This document shows, piece by piece, positions 60,996 to 64,000 of a DNA stretch of 64,000 bases; position 1 is the first letter of the stretch; each line of letters opens with the position of its first letter. A program made the translations under genes and the position numbers. This stretch comes from Streptomyces abyssalis (lineage in GTDB: Bacteria; Actinomycetota; Actinomycetes; Streptomycetales; Streptomycetaceae). Under the pieces are notes generated by a model that saw only the letters and a list, made by a program, of their open reading frames with translations, had not been told where the DNA came from and did no database searches. Location: the NCBI RefSeq assembly GCF_001751365.1, contig NZ_LJGT01000038.1, positions 112,466-176,465 on the forward strand, written 5' to 3'.

Positions 60996-62838
60996 CGCCG
61001 ACCGGCCCGATCCGTCCGATCGAGCCCTCCGCCCCGTCGGCCGGCTCGCCCGGCTCCGCCGGCCGGCCGCCGTTCGCCGGCTCTCCCGTGGCGCCGCCCG
61101 CTCCGGTGCCGGTCAGCGGAACCCGCCACGTCACTCTCGTACCGCCGCCGGAGGGCGTGCCGAGGCGCATGTCGCCGCCCAGGCGCTCGGCGCGGTCGGC
61201 CAGGTTCTGCAGCCCGCTGTGGTGAGCGCCTTCCGGAATTCCGGTGCCGTCGTCCGCGACGGTGAGCGTGAACGCCTCCCCGGTCGTCTCCGCCGCCACC
61301 TCAACCCTGTTCGCTCCCGCATGCCGCGCGACGTTCGACAGGGCCTCCCGCAGCACCGCCACGGCCTCGTCCGCGACCCCGTCCGGCACATCCGTGTCAA
61401 GCAGGCCCTCCATGCGCAGCACGGGCGTGAAGCCCAGCGCGGACGAGACGTCCTGCACCGCCTCGGTCACGCGGCTGCGCAAGCCTTCGCCGCCCGAGTC
61501 GTTGTCGTGCGCGCGCAGCCCGAAGATCGTCGAGCGGATGATCTTGATGGTGGCGTCGAGGTCGTCCACGGCTCTCAGCAGCCGCTCGCCCGCCTTGGGG
61601 TGGTCCACGAAACGTACGGCGCTCTGCAGCGTCATGCCCGTCGCGAACAGCCGCTGGATCGCCAGGTCGTGCAGGTCCCGGGCGATGCGGTCGCGCTCCT
61701 CCAGCAGCGTGATCTGCTCGGCGTCACGGCGCCGCTCCGCGAGTTCCATCGCCACTGCCGCCTGCCCGGCGAAGGCGCTCAGCGGCGCGATCTGCGGCTC
61801 GGCGAAGGGCGGGCGGGGCTTGGCGCGGGCGAGGAGAAGCACGCCGCTGGCGGCGTCCTCGGCGATCATCGGCACCGCCACGGCGGGGCCGAGCCCGGCC
61901 CAGCGCGGCGGTCCGGCCGTGATCCGCGGATCGTGCTCCACGTCGGCGCTCGTGGTGACCTTCCCGGCGTCCATCGCGGCACCCGCGAAGGAGCCCTCAC
62001 GGGGCAGCAGCAGCCCCCTGTGGTGCTCGGCGTCCGTGCCCGCTGCCACCGCCACCCGGAGGGCCCGCCCGCCCTCCTCCGGGAGCGCGAGGACGCCGAG
62101 ATCGGCGGAGAGGATGGTGCGGGCCAGCTCCACGATCAGCCCGAGTACGCGCCGCTCCCCGACCCCGGACAGCAGGGCCCGCGTGACCTCGGCGTTCGCC
62201 TCCATCCAGCGCTGGCTGTAGCGCGCCTCCTCGTAGAGCCGGGCGTTCTCGATGGCTACGCCCGCCGCCGCCGCGAGGGTCGACAGCACCGTCTCGTCCT
62301 CGCTGTCGAACTCCCCGGCGTCCCGCTTCTCGGCGAGGTAGAGGTTGCCGAACACCTCGTCCCGTACCCGGATCGGCACCCCGAGGAAGGAACGCATCGA
62401 GGGACTGTCCGGCTGAGAGCCCGGCGAGGACGGATGCCGGCCGAGCTCGGGCAGCCGCACGGGCAGCGGGTTCCGGACCAGTTCGCTCAGCGGTCCGCCA
62501 CCCGTCGGCAGCGAGCCGATCGCTTCGGCCTCCTGCTCGGTCACGCCCACGGGGATGAACTCGGAGAGGTTTCCGTCCTCCCCGATCACTCCGAGTGCGC
62601 CGTATTCGGCGTCGACGAGCAGCACGGCGGCTTCGGCGATCCGCCGCAGCACCTGGGAGAGCTCCAGCTCCCGGCCGACGGAGAGCACCGCGTCGAGCAG
62701 GCTGTGGATGCGGTCCCGTGTGCCGCGTACCGCATCGATCCGCACCTGCAGCTCCTCCAGCAGGTCGTCGAGCTGCATACGGGGCAGATGGCCGGGACCT
62801 CCGCCGTCCATGTCATGCACAGCGCCGCTGTTGCTCAT
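60991..62838 (-). CDS. GAF-GAF histidine kinase, DosS/DevS-type
   Basis: 615 residues: two GAF domains (about 65-205 and 225-370), HisKA_3 dimerisation domain with phospho-His390 (DRIARDLHD) and HATPase_c (ALSNVARHAGANRVEV, DDGTGIPEG, GGGTRVTWRVPL). Architecture and motifs match DosS/DosT of M. tuberculosis. In the first GAF domain the region before FLGVPIRVRDEVFGNLYLAEK reads SQPDSPSM where DosS has a HHPPM heme-ligand motif, so heme binding is uncertain. GGAGGG precedes ATG 62838. It converges on its presumed partner regulator. Confidence 0.92.
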   Translation of the reverse strand: MSNSGAVHDMDGGGPGHLPRMQLDDLLEELQVRIDAVRGTRDRIHSLLDAVLSVGRELELSQVLRRIAEAAVLLVDAEYGALGVIGEDGNLSEFIPVGVTEQEAEAIGSLPTGGGPLSELVRNPLPVRLPELGRHPSSPGSQPDSPSMRSFLGVPIRVRDEVFGNLYLAEKRDAGEFDSEDETVLSTLAAAAGVAIENARLYEEARYSQRWMEANAEVTRALLSGVGERRVLGLIVELARTILSADLGVLALPEEGGRALRVAVAAGTDAEHHRGLLLPREGSFAGAAMDAGKVTTSADVEHDPRITAGPPRWAGLGPAVAVPMIAEDAASGVLLLARAKPRPPFAEPQIAPLSAFAGQAAVAMELAERRRDAEQITLLEERDRIARDLHDLAIQRLFATGMTLQSAVRFVDHPKAGERLLRAVDDLDATIKIIRSTIFGLRAHDNDSGGEGLRSRVTEAVQDVSSALGFTPVLRMEGLLDTDVPDGVADEAVAVLREALSNVARHAGANRVEVAAETTGEAFTLTVADDGTGIPEGAHHSGLQNLADRAERLGGDMRLGTPSGGGTRVTWRVPLTGTGAGGATGEPANGGRPAEPGEPADGAEGSIGRIGPVGG

Positions 62839-62902
62839 CGGCCCTCCGCACGGATTGGGAGGAATTGTCTGTTTCTCTAGTCCAAACAGTAGCCGCTGAA
62901 TA

Positions 62903-62916
62903 GGCCGAACGGCACC
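62903..62916. promoter_or_regulatory. DosR/OsdR-like box upstream of the kinase gene
   Basis: GGCCGAACGGCACC (plus strand) is the reverse complement of GGTGCCGTTCGGCC, sharing GCCGTTCGGCC with the sites at 57516 and 59518. It lies 65 bp before the kinase start and 175 bp before the CBS-BON gene on the other strand. Confidence 0.5.
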
Positions 62917-63090
62917 GGAGCGGCCGTCCCCGGCGGCCGGGCGGCCCCGCGCGTACGGGACGACCGGCGGCACATCGGGACTCCTCCGCCCCTCCTTCAC
63001 GCACCGTCCCGAGCGGACACTGAACCTCGGGGAGGGCTTGGGACCTCGGGCAGCTCGGGTGAGCCGGGGAAGGCCTGGGAGGTGGGGCCG

Positions 63091-63798
63091 ATGCCGAACC
63101 GCACCGTCGGCGAGCTGATGGCCGAGCCGGGCGTCCGCGTCCACCGCGGCACCGCCGCCGGCGAGGTGTCCAGGCTGCTGGACGAGCACGCCATAACCGC
63201 CGTCCCGGTCGTCGACGACGAAGGGTGCCCCGTGGGCGTCGTCTCCCGCGGAGACCTGCGCGCGGCCGTGCCCACCGTCCGGGCGGACGGCGGCCCCGGT
63301 CCGTACGCTCCCCGCCGCACCGGTCCCGGCCCCGCTCCCGCCTCCCGCAGGCGGCCGTCGTACGCCGCCGTGACCGCGGGCGAGATCATGGCGAGCCCCG
63401 CGGTCACCGCCCGCCCCGGCTGGCCCGTCGCGCAGGCCGCCCGCACCATGGACCGCCGCCGCGTCAAACGGCTGGCCGTCGTGGACGGTACGGACCGGCT
63501 CGTCGGCTTCCTCAGCAGGGCGGACCTCCTGCGTGTGTTCGTACGGCCCGACCGTGCCGTACGGCAGGAGATCGCGGGCGACGTCCTGGACCGCACCCTC
63601 GGCATCGGACCCACTCAGGTGAGGGTCACGGTGACCGACGGCCGCGTGACGCTCCAGGGCATCGTCGAGCGCCGGGCCCTGCTGCCGCTCGTGGACCGGC
63701 TGACGTGGGGCGTGTACGGCGTCGTCGAGGTCCGCAACCACCTGGCGTACCTGACCGACGCGCCCACAGGAGGCCCGTCACGCGCCGGCCGGAGCTGA
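63091..63798 (+). CDS. CBS-pair and BON-domain protein
   Basis: 235 residues: CBS1 (5-60, VGELMAEPGVRVHRGTAAGEVSRLLDEHAITAVPVVD), CBS2 (95-150, AGEIMASPAVTARPGWPVAQAARTMDRRRVKRLAVVD) and a C-terminal BON domain (~175-225, VRVTVTDGRVTLQGIVERRALLPLV). CBS pairs bind adenine nucleotides; CBS proteins are also part of the DosR regulon (Hrp1). ATG 63091 has GGGAGG at 8 bases; GTG 63082 overlaps that site and is less likely. Confidence 0.87.
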   Translation: MPNRTVGELMAEPGVRVHRGTAAGEVSRLLDEHAITAVPVVDDEGCPVGVVSRGDLRAAVPTVRADGGPGPYAPRRTGPGPAPASRRRPSYAAVTAGEIMASPAVTARPGWPVAQAARTMDRRRVKRLAVVDGTDRLVGFLSRADLLRVFVRPDRAVRQEIAGDVLDRTLGIGPTQVRVTVTDGRVTLQGIVERRALLPLVDRLTWGVYGVVEVRNHLAYLTDAPTGGPSRAGRS

Positions 63799-63836
63799 GC
63801 CGCCGGCCGTTCGGCGCCGGCGGGAGCTGAGCCGCT
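63782..63836 (+). repeat. Short tandem duplication over the CBS-BON stop codon
   Basis: CGCCGGCCGGAGCTGAGCCGC (about 63784-63803) and CGCCGGCGGGAGCTGAGCCGC (about 63817-63836) are nearly identical; the first includes the TGA of the CBS-BON gene. Probably a recent slippage event. Confidence 0.7.
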
Positions 63837-63838
63837 GG

Positions 63839-64000
63839 TCAGGGGTGTTCTCCCACGCCCGTCCGCAGCTCCCGCAGGCGGCCGCCGCGCAGCTTGTGCC
63901 GCAGGGGCGGCGTGTCCGTCCCCGCCACGTTCCGCAGTCCGCCGAGGAAGGCCGCCACCGCCTCGTCGGCCGTCCACCGCGGCGTCCAGCCGAGCTCCCG
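63839..64000 (-). CDS. NAD-dependent epimerase/dehydratase family protein, C-terminal end
   Basis: The last 53 codons of a gene that runs past the window end. RELGWTPRWTADEAVAAFLGGL is the typical C-terminus of short-chain sugar epimerases/dehydratases (extended SDR), in which the LGWxPR/K segment follows the last strand. No catalytic residue is in view, so sugar specificity is unknown. Confidence 0.7.
   Translation of the reverse strand, partial: RELGWTPRWTADEAVAAFLGGLRNVAGTDTPPLRHKLRGGRLRELRTGVGEHP

Overview
The window is very GC-rich with strong third-position G/C bias, GTG/TTG starts, GGAGG-type ribosome binding sites, HrdD-type sigma factor, MHS and NCS1 transporters and Tat/Sec-exported hydrolases. 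This points to a chromosome of Streptomyces or a close streptomycete. The order galU-moeA-moaC-mog, formyl-THF cyclo-ligase, penicillin acylase, K+/H+ antiporter, fmdB, MTA phosphorylase, mscL, fruA-fruK-fruR and hrdD is, from memory, the conserved core order seen near SCO3177-SCO3202 of S. coelicolor.

Region 1 (1-4.3 kb): the C-terminal part of a molybdate-type ABC ATPase, then a GntR regulator with a likely operator in front of an NCS1 (hydantoin/allantoin/nucleobase) permease and a hydantoin-racemase-family protein.

Region 2 (4.4-20.7 kb) is the most unusual part: a zinc-response locus. Two divergent arms leave a control region carrying Zur-like operators. The left arm encodes a methyltransferase, a divergent cysteine-synthase/SbnA-like PLP enzyme, a DUF4213/DUF364 protein, an MFS exporter and a complete FecBCD-type importer. 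The right arm encodes a threonine-kinase-like GHMP kinase and a TauD/clavaminate-synthase-like dioxygenase, then a remnant of a CobW protein, and a second complete FecBCD importer behind another Zur-like site. Next come a His/Cys-rich protein made of two near-identical repeats and the zinc-free (C-minus) ribosomal proteins S14, L28, L33, L31 and S18, with an Mrf/CobW-like protein that lacks a normal P-loop. A perfect 15-bp Zur palindrome sits between the divergent ribosomal operons. I infer a small zinc metallophore made without NRPS or PKS, exported by the MFS protein and re-imported by the FecBCD systems while the ribosome is remodelled to save zinc.

Region 3 (21-29.4 kb): a small secreted protein, a GAF/PucR activator, and an aromatic-ester or acyl catabolic operon (MHS permease, tannase-family esterase broken by one in-frame TGA, acyl-CoA synthetase, cupin), then tRNA-Ala(CGC).

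Region 4 (29.5-53.8 kb): core genes. These are a conserved membrane protein, a GNAT acetyltransferase, molybdenum cofactor genes, galU, a folate enzyme, penicillin acylase, the antiporter, an MFS protein, fmdB, MTA phosphorylase, a CpaB-like protein next to paired DnaA boxes, mscL, a P1-family peptidase, a cupin/MarR pair, the fructose PTS operon, and hrdD behind a consensus sigma-R promoter.

Region 5 (54-64 kb): WrbA, a Tat-exported family 3 glycosidase, then a compact DosR/OsdR-like dormancy island: Acg-like nitroreductase, Rv1733c-like membrane protein, NarL/DevR response regulator, GAF-GAF histidine kinase and CBS-BON protein. A shared 14-bp palindrome lies in three of its upstream regions. 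The convergent junction between regulator and kinase carries a decayed tandem duplication. The window ends in the last codons of a sugar epimerase gene.
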